Shown: positions 52,971 through 62,042 of the stretch, piece after piece
Position numbering within the stretch: position 1 is the stretch's first letter
Layout of the letters: each line of letters starts with the position of its first letter
Origin: Rhodocyclaceae bacterium
Lineage (GTDB): Bacteria > Pseudomonadota > Gammaproteobacteria > Burkholderiales > Rhodocyclaceae
Reading direction: 5' to 3'
Length of the DNA: 64,000 nucleotides
NCBI GenBank assembly: GCA_020445665.1
Contig: JAGRGD010000049.1
Span: 62,001-126,000 of the forward strand
Program-made: the position numbers and the translations under genes
Notes under the pieces: generated by a model
What the model was told of the DNA's origin: nothing
The model's input: the letters and a program-made list of their open reading frames with translations, nothing else
Database searches by the model: none

Positions 52971-53992
52971 CAGGCCGAGGTGCCGGCGAGCTGGCGCAGC
53001 GCTGCCGCCTGTTTGGCGAGAATCGCCAGGTTCTCGTCCGTCTCCAGGCGATAGTTGAGGGTCTCGGGCGATTTCGAATCGAAGCGGAAGGCCCGCAACG
53101 CATCGTGGATGCCCTGCAGGAAATCCGGCGCGATGGGTGTCAGGATCGAGCTGATTTCGTGGGCGCGGAGCATATCCAGCGCGGTCCTGGCGATGCCGTT
53201 GGCGGTGAGCAGGCGACCGATCTGGTTGGCCCGCGCCATGTAGCGGGTCCGCGTATCGAAGATATCGAGGTCGTGGAAGATGTTGTCGTATACGTGGATC
53301 GCCTCTTCCTTGTAGCGATTGTCGCGCTGGAGCTCCGAGGTGCTCGAACTGCCGTGCATCCGGTAATAGCCGAGGCGCTTGTTCGAGACGTAGGTGGGGC
53401 CGAGGGACGCCAGGCGGGCGAAGATGTAGTGGTCGATGAAGCCGCGTCCGTCCCGCCGCAGGTGCGCATCGAAGTGGCCGAGGCGCGCCATCGGCTCGCG
53501 TCGGATCAGGGCGAACGAGTAGATGATCCAGTTGGTGAAGCACAGATAGGGCAGCAACGGGTTCGGCCCGTCGGGCAACTCCGGGATGAAGGTGTACATG
53601 CCATTGGAGAGCCCGTCGCCGACGATGCGGTGCGCCAGGCCGTAGCCGAAGGTGCAGTCGGGATGCTTTTCGAGCCCGCCGGCGAGCTCCGCAAGAAAGT
53701 TCGGGAAGATCACGTCGTCCCCGAGCATGAGCTGGAAATACGGTGCGTCGGTTTCGACGAAGGCCTTGCAGGCGTTGGCCACCATGCCCAGGTTGGTCTC
53801 GTTGCGCACGTAGCGCACCCGGCTGTCCTCTTCCGCCAGTTCGCGACAGATGGCTTCCGTGTCGTCGCTCGAGGCGTCATCGAAGACCGTGACACGGAAA
53901 TCGCGCATGGTCTGGCTCAGACAGGATTCCACGCACTCCTCGATGAACTCTTCCTGGTTGTAGGCAATGACGGCGATGTCGACCAGGGGCAT
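52970..53992 (-). CDS. GT2-family glycosyltransferase
   Basis: A 340-residue GT-A glycosyltransferase. The N-terminal signature is DIAVIAYNQEEFIEECVESC, with VFDDASSDDTEAICREL and a DXD-type motif in FQLMLGDDVIFPNFL. The C-terminal half (about 200-340) is helical. It probably adds one sugar to the island glycan. Last gene of the long minus-strand operon; the methyltransferase-like gene is 40 bases upstream. Confidence 0.93.
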   Translation of the reverse strand: MPLVDIAVIAYNQEEFIEECVESCLSQTMRDFRVTVFDDASSDDTEAICRELAEEDSRVRYVRNETNLGMVANACKAFVETDAPYFQLMLGDDVIFPNFLAELAGGLEKHPDCTFGYGLAHRIVGDGLSNGMYTFIPELPDGPNPLLPYLCFTNWIIYSFALIRREPMARLGHFDAHLRRDGRGFIDHYIFARLASLGPTYVSNKRLGYYRMHGSSSTSELQRDNRYKEEAIHVYDNIFHDLDIFDTRTRYMARANQIGRLLTANGIARTALDMLRAHEISSILTPIAPDFLQGIHDALRAFRFDSKSPETLNYRLETDENLAILAKQAAALRQLAGTSA

Positions 53993-54032
53993 GGCATTCG
54001 GCTCCTTGATGGGCGCGTTGGGGGCGGGGCGG

Positions 54033-55139
54033 TCAGGTGCGTGCCGCGGGGGCTCGCCGGAGGAAGAGGGTGTCGCTCAGCACGAAGGCATAATCGAAAT
54101 CCCCACCGGACAACAACTCGTCGCCGGCACGCCGGGGACCATCGCCGAAGCTCCAGACGTAGTCGTCGAGCATGAGCCAGCCGTAGTCGGCGAGGTGGGG
54201 CGTCCAGTTGCGGATGTCGGCCCGGACGCAGTCATAGCGGTGGTTGCCGTCGATGTGCAGCAAGGCGATGCGGCCGGTTACCGGAACCGGGTCGAGTCCG
54301 TCCGCGTGCAGCGAGCCCGAATCCGCTGACTCCCGGTAGCGCGCGATGGCGTCGTCGGACAAGGCCCGGATGTAGCTCGTGCCGGGCGTCGACGCCGCGG
54401 TCGCGAGGAAATTGCGGAAGATCTGCTCGAAGTCGAGGTGCGCGGCCTCCTCGTTCACCAGGCGGGCGGCCGGCCCCTGGTCCGACTTCTCCGACACCGT
54501 CCAGGGGTCCACACACAGGGTCGCTCCGATGCGGTAGTGCCCGGCCAGCCAGGAGAGCGCCTGCGCCGAACGCCCGTAAAGCGAGCCGATCTCGACCACG
54601 TCGCCGGCGGGAGCCAGTCGGGAGATCGTGTAGAGCGCGGCCAGCTTGTCTTCGTCGGTTTCTCCGGGGGTATGCAGGAAGCTGCGATGGAGCCCCGCCA
54701 ACTGGCTTTCCGTCAGTGCCGGGGCCAGGCCCCGTGGCGATTGCGCGAGGGAGCGGGGAAAGGCATCCGGTGCCTGGCGCGCCGCCCACTCCAGGCTGGG
54801 CGAGAAGGCTGCCCAGTGGCCGGCGAAGGGATGGGGGGAGCAGAGAAAGAAGGGAGCCGCCAGTCGCCTTCGCAGGCCATTCAGGTGGGACCATACGACG
54901 TGGTGGGGCGCAAGGACATGGGTGATCCGGTGCGTCGAAAGGGCCGCCTCGAAGGCATGGTCGAACCCGGCCTCGCTGACGAAGGGCAGGTGTACCCGGT
55001 CGTCCAGTTCGTCAATGGCCGGCGCGGTGGAGACCGAACTGGCGCCGACGATCTCGAAGCCCAGGGAGCGCGCCGTGCGGACGAATGGAATTGCCGAGTC
55101 CATCGTGGCGGGAAAGACCAGCAGTCGTAAGGTGCTCAT
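54033..55139 (-). CDS. Fusion of a pre-ATP-grasp-like domain and a SAM methyltransferase
   Basis: A 368-residue protein in two parts. Residues about 1-120 resemble the N-terminal pre-ATP-grasp fold (LRLLVFPATMDSAIPFVRTA, VSTAPAIDELDDRVHLPFVS, THVLAPHHVVW), but no ATP-grasp domain follows. Residues about 150-365 resemble class I methyltransferases of the Methyltransf_24 type (GDVVEIGSLYGRSAQALSWL, ALLHIDGNHRYDCVRADI). It probably methylates a sugar or acyl group. The start follows 75 bases after the acyl reductase gene. Confidence 0.75.
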   Translation of the reverse strand: MSTLRLLVFPATMDSAIPFVRTARSLGFEIVGASSVSTAPAIDELDDRVHLPFVSEAGFDHAFEAALSTHRITHVLAPHHVVWSHLNGLRRRLAAPFFLCSPHPFAGHWAAFSPSLEWAARQAPDAFPRSLAQSPRGLAPALTESQLAGLHRSFLHTPGETDEDKLAALYTISRLAPAGDVVEIGSLYGRSAQALSWLAGHYRIGATLCVDPWTVSEKSDQGPAARLVNEEAAHLDFEQIFRNFLATAASTPGTSYIRALSDDAIARYRESADSGSLHADGLDPVPVTGRIALLHIDGNHRYDCVRADIRNWTPHLADYGWLMLDDYVWSFGDGPRRAGDELLSGGDFDYAFVLSDTLFLRRAPAART

Positions 55140-55214
55140 GGGTCGGCGCGGCCTCCGGTCGGGGGCGATGGGTTCATGGGGAGTGGCGGCTCGGTGCGGG
55201 GCAATCCATGGCGG

Positions 55215-56429
55215 TCATTGCAGGGCCACGATGCGTGACAGCGCGCGGATCAGGTCGTGTCCATCCCAGATGACGCCGATGTCGAGCGCCTTGCCGACCG
55301 GGACGACCCGGTCGATGCCGGGCAGGCCGAGGGACAGGATCCGCTCGGTCAGCGTCGTCCGATCGATGCCGAACGTCGTCAGGGTCTGGTATCGCGCATC
55401 GACAATCGACGCGAGCGCATCGAATCCGTCGATGCGGTGCTCGAGGAACAGGCCATGGCTGCCCCGGTGCGCGGCGATGTCGGCGGGGAGTGCTTCCAGG
55501 GCGATTCGGTAGATGCCATTGTCGTGGGTCACGCAGGGCCCGGTCGCCGGCAGGTCCGCCGCCAGTCGGCAGGTGGCAGCCAGCTTATCGACGGCCGCCA
55601 CGGCGGGCAGCTCATAGCGCTGCGCGACTTGCCCGGCGAGGGCTGGCCAGAAGCGCGCCTGGGCATCAAGGGTGTCCGCGTGCGTGCCCAGCCAGAGGAC
55701 GAGGTGAGGCGACGAGCAGGCATTCTGGTCGAGCACGAAGGCGTCGCGATAGAAGGCGTCCGCCAGCCGGGCGAGCTCGTCGTCGTCCGCGGCGTTCACC
55801 GAGGCGGCGTCGAGCAGACAAAGGGAGTAGCGATCGGCGAAAGCGATTTCGACGCAGCGGGCCGGTGTCGGCATGCGCCGCAGGTGGGCGATGGTTTCGT
55901 CACCGCCCCACAGGATCCGCGCCTGGCACCGGGCGGACAGGGTGCGAGTGATCTCATCGCTCCTGGGGTAGCTCAGCAGGCGGTTCATGCGGGCGATGCG
56001 GTGGTGATCCGGCGAGGCGAACAGGTCGGCGATCGCTTGGCAGACCAGGGCGGCCTGGGCTGGCAGCGATGCCGGCACCCTCACAAGGTTGGGATTGCCC
56101 GCGAGCAATCCGAAAGCCATCGAGAAAGCGAAATTGATCGGTACGTTGGTGGGCGCGACGTGCAGGGTCAGGCCCCGCCCGATGCGCTGCTGGTGAGCGC
56201 CGAAGTCGCTTGCGAGGCGGGCCAGGTTGGCCGGCCGGCACCAGTAGGCGAAGGCGACCACGTCGGGAAAGGTCCGCGACGCTGGCGCCTCGAGCAGGTC
56301 GCGGGAGAGAGCGCCGAGGAAGGCGAGGCTCTCCGCCGAGTAGGGTTGCAGCGGCCGGGATTCGAGCTCGGCAAGGGGGGCGCCGGCCAGTATCGTGAGA
56401 GGGAGGTCCTCGAGCGTGTTCATGTCCAT
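55215..56429 (-). CDS. LuxC-like acyl reductase
   Basis: A 404-residue protein of the LuxC/acyl-CoA reductase family. The nucleophile region is VLDQNACSSPHLVLWLG (cysteine near residue 230), and the N-terminal part has HVAPTNVPINFAFSMAFGLL and LVRVPASLP. LuxC takes acyl groups, relayed through LuxE, and reduces them with NADPH to aldehydes. The LuxE partner gene is immediately upstream. There is no luciferase (luxAB) here, so the aldehyde must have another use. The start is 56429 or 56423. Confidence 0.88.
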   Translation of the reverse strand: MDMNTLEDLPLTILAGAPLAELESRPLQPYSAESLAFLGALSRDLLEAPASRTFPDVVAFAYWCRPANLARLASDFGAHQQRIGRGLTLHVAPTNVPINFAFSMAFGLLAGNPNLVRVPASLPAQAALVCQAIADLFASPDHHRIARMNRLLSYPRSDEITRTLSARCQARILWGGDETIAHLRRMPTPARCVEIAFADRYSLCLLDAASVNAADDDELARLADAFYRDAFVLDQNACSSPHLVLWLGTHADTLDAQARFWPALAGQVAQRYELPAVAAVDKLAATCRLAADLPATGPCVTHDNGIYRIALEALPADIAAHRGSHGLFLEHRIDGFDALASIVDARYQTLTTFGIDRTTLTERILSLGLPGIDRVVPVGKALDIGVIWDGHDLIRALSRIVALQ

Positions 56430-56433
56430 GGGC

Positions 56434-57537
56434 TCAGCCGGGGGCCGCGTAGGTGTCGCTGCAACCGCGGGCCTCGGCACGGGGGGCGCGCCCTTCGACG
56501 GTGAAGTAGCGACCGAGCCGGCCACAGGGGCAATCGTCCTCGCCACGCAGGGTGCCCAGGTCATCCGTCAGCAGGGCGTGGCCGGGATAGCTGCGGGGCA
56601 GGACGGACAGCACCTCGATCAGCCCGCGGCGGCCGGGCGGGAGGGGTGCGAAGTCGCGGGGATCGCGCATGACGACGTCGGAGAAAACCGGGGCGTGCAG
56701 ATGGCCCTGGCCGCAGGCCAGGTGGATCGAACCCGTCTGTTCGACCATGCCGTAGTAGTCCACCACGCGCTCAAGGCCACAGCGTTCGGCCAGCGCGGCA
56801 CGAAAGCTCGCCGGCGGAACGGCTTCGTCGGCGAGCTTCTTCCAGCCGCCGCCATGCAGCAGGACACCGCGCTCGAGCGGCAGTTGCCGGCCGAGGGTGG
56901 CCAGGGGCTGGACCAGATGGCGCCAGACCATGTACGTGAAACCGAACAGGAAGATCCGGGGCGCGTCGCGGTGCTTTTCGAGAAACGCGTCGATGCGGGG
57001 CAGGTCGAGCTGCATGTTGTCGTCGAGCGCGTAGGTGACGTCGCGACCGAACAGCGAGAAGCCCAGGATGCCGGCACCGCGCGCCGAAAAAGCCGTGCGA
57101 TCCTTCAGGACCGAGGGTGTGTCGATGACGAGCATCGGATGACGCTGCTGACCCAGCAGGCTCGCCATCAGGCGGGCCAGCACCTTGCTCTGCAGGGCCG
57201 CCGTCTCGCGGTCCAGGTAGATCCGGGAGACCGCCTGGCCGCTGGTGCCCGACGAGGTCAGGGTCTTGACGACCTGCCCGGGATCGACGCTGCTAAGGTC
57301 CATGTCCTTGAACACGCGCACCGGTAGGAAGGGGACGGCGGCAAGCCCGGGCCCCCGGGCGATCGCTTCGCCCAGCACCGTTAGCATGCGCTGGTAGGGG
57401 GGGCAGTGTTCGCGGTGCCAGGCCGTGAGCTGTTCCAGAATCTGTCCCAGCCGGGCGGCCTTGTCGGCGGCGGGGAGACCGTAGGGGTCCATGGCCAGGA
57501 GGTCGGCGAGGTCGGGGAGCATGGCGCTCGCGCTCAT
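56434..57537 (-). CDS. LuxE-like acyl-protein synthetase
   Basis: A 367-residue protein of the LuxE family. Visible motifs are VKTLTSSGTSGQAVSRIYLD, a GVLLHGGGWKKL segment and DYYGMVEQTGSIHLACGQGH. LuxE activates fatty acids as acyl-AMP and passes them to an internal cysteine and then to LuxC. Four C-terminal cysteines and Gly-rich turns (DDCPCGRLGRYF) look like part of the family tail. It overlaps the adenylating enzyme gene by four bases and precedes the acyl reductase gene by 4 bases. Confidence 0.88.
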   Translation of the reverse strand: MSASAMLPDLADLLAMDPYGLPAADKAARLGQILEQLTAWHREHCPPYQRMLTVLGEAIARGPGLAAVPFLPVRVFKDMDLSSVDPGQVVKTLTSSGTSGQAVSRIYLDRETAALQSKVLARLMASLLGQQRHPMLVIDTPSVLKDRTAFSARGAGILGFSLFGRDVTYALDDNMQLDLPRIDAFLEKHRDAPRIFLFGFTYMVWRHLVQPLATLGRQLPLERGVLLHGGGWKKLADEAVPPASFRAALAERCGLERVVDYYGMVEQTGSIHLACGQGHLHAPVFSDVVMRDPRDFAPLPPGRRGLIEVLSVLPRSYPGHALLTDDLGTLRGEDDCPCGRLGRYFTVEGRAPRAEARGCSDTYAAPG

Positions 57538-58964
57538 GCGAGCACCTCGCCCGCCAGGGCGTCCAGGGCCGCGTAGCGGATCTTGCCGGCCTCGCCGCGG
57601 GGAAGTGCCTCGACGCCGACGACCTCGATCGCGCTGGGATGCACCCGCAACCGCGTCGCGACCCGGGCCTTGATGGCCTGCCCGGCTTCAGCATCGACGG
57701 ACACCGCGTAGATGCGCAGGTGATCGTCGCGGCCGGCGCAGGCAGCCTCGATGCCGTCGCGGGCCAGCGCGTCGTCCACATCCTGCAGGTTGGTGCGCAG
57801 GCCGAACAGTTTCAGGAAACGCTTGCGGCGACCGACGATGTAGTAGTCGCCATCGGCATCCCGCGTCGCCATGTCGCCGGTGCGGAGGATGCCGTGGTTG
57901 TCGTCGCCGCGGGCGAGATCGGCGTGGCCGCGGGCATAGCCAAGGGTGACGTTGTCGCCGCGGAAGACAAGCTCGCCGCAGGTGTCGGGCGTGTCGATCC
58001 GCTCGCCGGTCTCGTCCTCCAGCCAGAGCGCTCCGCCGGGAATCGCCCGGCCGATGCTCCCGGCCTTGTCGATGGCGCGCTCCGGGGCGAGGAAGCTCAT
58101 GCGTGCCGTGGCCTCCGCCTGGCCGTACATGGTGTAGAAGGCGATGCCACGGGCGGCGCACTCGGCGGCGACGGCACGCGAGCGCTCGGGCGCCATCCGC
58201 CCGCCGGCCTGGGTCAGCGTCCGCAGGTCGGGCAGGTCCATCCGCCAGAAGCGGAGCTTGTCCAGCATCTCGTAGTGATAGGGCACGCCGCCGAACGAGG
58301 TTGCGCCGGACTGCCGGATAAAGGCCCAGAAGGCCCGGTCGAAGAAGCTGCGGTCGGTCAGTGCGATGGTGCAGCCGTGCAGCACATGGCTGTGGAGAAT
58401 CGACAGGCCGTAGGTGTAGCTCGGCGGGAGCGTGGTGATGGGGCGATCGTCGGGCGTGATGCCGAGGTAGTCGGCGATGGCCTCGGCATTGGCGTCGACA
58501 TTGCGGGCGGACTGGCGGACGAAGACCGGACTGCCGGTGCTGCCGGAGGTGCTCAGCAAGAGGGCCAGGTCGTCGTGGATGGGGTCGTCGGCAGCGTCGC
58601 CCCCGGCGAGCAGGAGATGGTCTTCGAAGCCGAGGATTTCCGCGTGTTTTGGCAAGGCATCCCGCTGTTCCCGGGGCACCCACAGGAACGCCGGTCGGTA
58701 TGCCGCGATCAGCGCATTCAGCGCCGGGCTGTCCAGGGTGGGGGAGATCAGCGCCGGCACGCCGCCCGCATGAACGATCGCCAGGTAGCCGAGCAGGGAC
58801 GAGGCGTCGTTCCGGCACAGGCAGAACGTGAGTCGCCGAGCCACGTCCAGCCGGGAGAGCTTTGCCGACAGCGTGAGTGCGGCCTCGTAGGGCCATTCCC
58901 GACCGTCGTCGGTCAGTGCCAGTATCCGGTCCGCGTGGCGCTCGATCGCGTCGGCGAGTCGCAT
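57534..58964 (-). CDS. AMP-forming acyl-activating enzyme
   Basis: A 476-residue adenylation-domain protein. The P-loop is LLSTSGSTGSPVFVRQ, the A5-like block is FYTMYGQAEATARMSFLA, A7/A8 is TGDMATRDADGDYYIVGRRK, and the A10 lysine is in PRGEAGKIRY. It has only the activating domain, so it should load a carboxylic acid onto one of the two carrier proteins encoded just upstream. The acid cannot be deduced. The ATG at 58964 is chosen; an upstream frame overlaps the carrier-protein gene. Confidence 0.92.
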   Translation of the reverse strand: MRLADAIERHADRILALTDDGREWPYEAALTLSAKLSRLDVARRLTFCLCRNDASSLLGYLAIVHAGGVPALISPTLDSPALNALIAAYRPAFLWVPREQRDALPKHAEILGFEDHLLLAGGDAADDPIHDDLALLLSTSGSTGSPVFVRQSARNVDANAEAIADYLGITPDDRPITTLPPSYTYGLSILHSHVLHGCTIALTDRSFFDRAFWAFIRQSGATSFGGVPYHYEMLDKLRFWRMDLPDLRTLTQAGGRMAPERSRAVAAECAARGIAFYTMYGQAEATARMSFLAPERAIDKAGSIGRAIPGGALWLEDETGERIDTPDTCGELVFRGDNVTLGYARGHADLARGDDNHGILRTGDMATRDADGDYYIVGRRKRFLKLFGLRTNLQDVDDALARDGIEAACAGRDDHLRIYAVSVDAEAGQAIKARVATRLRVHPSAIEVVGVEALPRGEAGKIRYAALDALAGEVLA

Positions 58965-58980
58965 CCTGTCGCCAGCGTGC

Positions 58981-59220
58981 TCAGAGGTTGACGCCGTACT
59001 TGCCGAGGATGTCCATGCCCTTGGTGAACGACGAGAAATCGACGATGTCGTCGACCTCGAGGGCGATGTCGAAGGCATCCTCCAGGGCGGCGATCATGCT
59101 CATGTGTCCCACCGAGTCCCAGGTGGGCACGCACTGGTAGACGAAGCGCTCGTCCAGAGCGCTGGCGTCGACGCCGAACGATTCGACAAAGATGTTGGTG
59201 TAGGTCTCACGCGGTGTCAT
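58981..59220 (-). CDS. acyl carrier protein (first of tandem pair)
   Basis: A 79-residue carrier protein with the phosphopantetheine serine in TWDSVGHMSMIAALEDAFD (DSxGH form) and typical four-helix pattern. The ATG at 59220 gives MTPRETYTNIFVESFGV. It lies 16 bases before the adenylating enzyme. Likely loaded with the acyl unit of the island pathway. Confidence 0.93.
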   Translation of the reverse strand: MTPRETYTNIFVESFGVDASALDERFVYQCVPTWDSVGHMSMIAALEDAFDIALEVDDIVDFSSFTKGMDILGKYGVNL

Positions 59221-59233
59221 GTCGGTTTCCCTG

Positions 59234-59470
59234 CTAGGTGCTCTGCGGCGCATTCATCAGATCGAGGATGTCCGCCACGCTCTCCAGGCGCTTGATCTCG
59301 CTGCCACCGACGTCCGCCCGCCCGAACTGCTCCTCGAGCAGGATCACGAGTGACAGGGCCGCCATGGAGTCCCAGGTGTCCAGCGACTTGAGCGGGGTTT
59401 CCGGCGTGATGTCGGTGGGCGACACGCTCAGCAGGTCGGCGACGAGTTCCAGCTTTTCCGATGTATTCAT
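59234..59470 (-). CDS. acyl carrier protein (second of tandem pair)
   Basis: A 78-residue carrier protein with the serine in TWDSMAALSLVILLEEQFG. It differs from its neighbour over most of its length, so this is not a recent duplication. Two distinct carriers suggest separate partner enzymes, for example KAS III and the adenylating enzyme. Confidence 0.92.
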   Translation of the reverse strand: MNTSEKLELVADLLSVSPTDITPETPLKSLDTWDSMAALSLVILLEEQFGRADVGGSEIKRLESVADILDLMNAPQST

Positions 59471-59475
59471 GTGGG

Positions 59476-60105
59476 CTAGCCAATGGGTCGGGCGGGATTG
59501 CCGATCATCTTCGCGGACGTGGGGACGTCCTTCATGATGATGGCGCCGCCACAGAGGAAGGACGCGTCAGCGACGCGGATTTTGGGCAGGACTTTTACGC
59601 CCGACCCGGCAAAAGTCAACTCGCCGACGGACGATCCGCCGGCCAGATCGCAGAAGCTCATGATCGAGCAGAACGGGCCGACAACCGCGTCGTGGCCGAC
59701 CCCGCTGTGGGCATTGATCGTCACGTGCTCTCCCACCCGGGCATTGGCAGCGACCAGCGAATAGCCCTGGATGATCGCGCCGGCCCCGATGTGGGCGAAG
59801 GGCGAGACGAGGCAGGTGGGATGGATCAGCGTCTCGAAGTGCACCCGGTGTCGCGTCGCCTCGACGATGCGGCGTTTTGCCACCGGATCGGCGATCGCCA
59901 GAAGGGCGTGGGGCGTGTCTGGCAGGCTCGCCAGGTGCGCGATGTCGCCGGCGACGGCAACGCCATTGACGACGGTGCCGGCGGGCATGGTGTCGTCGAT
60001 GAAACCCCGCACCCGGTAGGTCGGCGTGACCGCATTGAACTGGACGACGGTATCCAGCACCTCGCGTCCGAATCCGCCGGCTCCGATGATGAAGAGATCG
60101 ATCAT
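59476..60105 (-). CDS. NeuD/PglD-like sugar O- or N-acyltransferase
   Basis: A 209-residue enzyme with an N-terminal Rossmann-like nucleotide-sugar-binding part (MIDLFIIGAGGFGREVLDTV) and a C-terminal left-handed beta-helix with hexapeptide repeats (GAGAIIQGYSLVAANARVGE, INAHSGVGHDAVVGPFC). It ends MKDVPTSAKMIGNPARPIG. NeuD and PglD members acetylate sialic-type sugars or 4-amino sugars. Given the acyl carriers next door, it may transfer an acyl group other than acetyl (inference). Confidence 0.92.
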   Translation of the reverse strand: MIDLFIIGAGGFGREVLDTVVQFNAVTPTYRVRGFIDDTMPAGTVVNGVAVAGDIAHLASLPDTPHALLAIADPVAKRRIVEATRHRVHFETLIHPTCLVSPFAHIGAGAIIQGYSLVAANARVGEHVTINAHSGVGHDAVVGPFCSIMSFCDLAGGSSVGELTFAGSGVKVLPKIRVADASFLCGGAIIMKDVPTSAKMIGNPARPIG

Positions 60106-60112
60106 GCTCGGC

Positions 60113-61234
60113 TCAGGCATTGATGAACGGCTTTGCGTCCTCGTGCAGGGCGTCGATCCGGTCGTCGAATCGGGTCGTGCAGATGCCGATCGGCAGGATC
60201 CGGGTCCGGTCGAGCGTGACGGTCCCGATGCCGAGGGACAGGCCGATCCCGAATCCGCACAGCAGAACCAGGTCGGAGACCTCGGCCGCCGTGTCCCGCG
60301 CGTAGTGATCGCAGATCGTCGTCGGGATGGTGGCGGCGCCGGTGTTTCCGTAGCGGTCGATGCTGATGGGCAGCTGCGCCTTGTCGATCTTCACACGCTT
60401 CGCGACGTTGCCGAGGATGAAGAGGTTTGCCTGATGCAGGAAGAACTGAGCGATGGTGCTGGCGTCGATGTCGAAGTGCTCGTAAAAGGCCTTGAACAGC
60501 TTCGGGACCTCCATCACCGAGAACCGGAACACCTCGGTGCCGTCCATGTAGCCGTCGTAGTCACAGCGGGACACGCCCGGCTCGATCTCGACCCGGGTCG
60601 TGTTGCCGAAGCGGTGACGATATCCCCCGAAGGGCACGATGAGACTGCGGAAGCCCTGGCCCTGGGTACGCAGCGTGAAGCGGCCCGCTGGCTGCGAATC
60701 GCCGCTTCGCTCGAGGAGCGTCGCGCTGCCCGCGTCGGTCGACAGCATGGTCAGGGCGCGATCCTCCGGCGAGCAGTGCTTGCTGACCGTGTCCCCCGCC
60801 AGCAGGAGCACCCGGTTGATCCCCCGGGTCTGGAGGTAGGACATGGCGGCCGAGACCCCGTAGACGTAGCCGGAGCAGGCGAGGTTGATGTCGTAGGCGA
60901 GACACTCTTCGCTCAGGCCCAGGCGGTGCTGGAGCACGCACGCGGTCGAGGGGGCGATGTAGTCCGGCGTCTGGGAGACGAAGAGCAGGGCGTCGATCGA
61001 CTGCCGGTCGATGTCAAGATCGGTCATCAGCCGTTCGGCCGCGTCGGCGCACAGGTCGGAGCAGGTCATCTGCTCGTCGCAGATGTGGCCCTGGACGATG
61101 CCCACCGTCTTGATGAACTTGTCCACCCCCTCCTCGCCGATGAAGTCGGTGAATTCCTCGCTGCGGCGGACCCGCTCGGGGACGCTGACGCTGATGCCGG
61201 CGATCCGGCAATGGGAGTATTCCAGGTTGGCCAT
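60113..61234 (-). CDS. 3-oxoacyl-ACP synthase III-type enzyme
   Basis: A 373-residue KAS III/FabH-family thiolase fold. The catalytic triad is present: Cys in NLACSGYVYG, His in FLHQANLFIL and Asn in YGNTGAATIP. Compared with FabH (about 320 residues) it has extra C-terminal length. Such enzymes in glycosylation islands are thought to condense an acyl starter with malonyl-ACP to give a 3-oxoacyl chain. The NeuD-like gene follows after 7 bases and the SDR gene precedes it by 10 bases. Confidence 0.93.
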   Translation of the reverse strand: MANLEYSHCRIAGISVSVPERVRRSEEFTDFIGEEGVDKFIKTVGIVQGHICDEQMTCSDLCADAAERLMTDLDIDRQSIDALLFVSQTPDYIAPSTACVLQHRLGLSEECLAYDINLACSGYVYGVSAAMSYLQTRGINRVLLLAGDTVSKHCSPEDRALTMLSTDAGSATLLERSGDSQPAGRFTLRTQGQGFRSLIVPFGGYRHRFGNTTRVEIEPGVSRCDYDGYMDGTEVFRFSVMEVPKLFKAFYEHFDIDASTIAQFFLHQANLFILGNVAKRVKIDKAQLPISIDRYGNTGAATIPTTICDHYARDTAAEVSDLVLLCGFGIGLSLGIGTVTLDRTRILPIGICTTRFDDRIDALHEDAKPFINA

Positions 61235-61244
61235 GGGTGTTGCC

Positions 61245-61994
61245 CTAGTCGAGTGTGCTCAATGGTCCACCGCCGTCGATGGGGATGTGGCTGCCGACGA
61301 TGTGCCGGGAATCGTCCGACACCAGGAAAGCGATCAGGGCCGCGATGTCGGCCGGATCGGCCATGCCGGAGAGCTGCGCCCTGTCGGGGTCGAAGTCGCC
61401 GGTCAGCTTGGCGCGACGCAGCCAGCTGCGCGTCATCTCGGTGTCGACCAGCCCCGGGCGCACGGCGTTGAAGCGAATGCGCTTGCGCACGCACTCCTTG
61501 GCGAGGGTGGTGATGCAGGCTTCGAGCGCGGCCTTCGAGGCGCTGTAGGCCGTCTGCCCCTTGCCGCCGCGGGTGGCAGCGATGGATGACAGCGCCACGA
61601 CGCTGGTCAGATGCGGGGCATTCGCCTTCTTGCCCGCCTCGATGAGCCGCGACAATTCCACGAAGGCATAGACATTCACCCGCATCAGGGCGTCCATGCG
61701 CTCGTAGCTCAGGGCGCGCAGCGGCAACGTGGCGGTAACCCCAGCGGCATGCACGAAGGCGTCGACCCGGGGTGGGAGGGCGGACGCGATGCCCCGGATC
61801 GACGGGGTGTCGTGCAGGTCGCACATCACGCACTGGTGGCGGGCGGGGTGCGACAGCTGCGCAATCCGCTCGGCAAGTCGTTCCTCGCTGCGCCCGATCA
61901 GGGTCAGGGAGCAGCCCTCGGCGGCCAGTCGGCGGGCAACGGCGAAGCCGATGCCCGAGGTGCCGCCGGTCAGGACCACCTGTTTGTCTTTCAT
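61245..61994 (-). CDS. SDR ketoreductase (FabG-like)
   Basis: A 249-residue classical SDR. It has VVLTGGTSGIGFAVARRLAA, the HAAGVT segment, the catalytic serine in VVALSSIAATRGGKG and the YSASK catalytic pair, then RFNAVRPGLVDTEMTRSW. Next to KAS III and carrier proteins it probably reduces the 3-oxoacyl chain to a 3-hydroxyacyl chain (inference). Confidence 0.93.
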   Translation of the reverse strand: MKDKQVVLTGGTSGIGFAVARRLAAEGCSLTLIGRSEERLAERIAQLSHPARHQCVMCDLHDTPSIRGIASALPPRVDAFVHAAGVTATLPLRALSYERMDALMRVNVYAFVELSRLIEAGKKANAPHLTSVVALSSIAATRGGKGQTAYSASKAALEACITTLAKECVRKRIRFNAVRPGLVDTEMTRSWLRRAKLTGDFDPDRAQLSGMADPADIAALIAFLVSDDSRHIVGSHIPIDGGGPLSTLD

Positions 61995-62042
61995 GAGCCG
62001 TGTTCCCGGCCGAATCGCCGGAACGGCGGGTGCGCGGGGCAG

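Noticed and set aside
55215..57537. Bioluminescence operon suggested by LuxC- and LuxE-like genes
   Set aside because: No luciferase (luxAB) or luxD gene is adjacent, and the neighbours are sugar and acyl-carrier enzymes.
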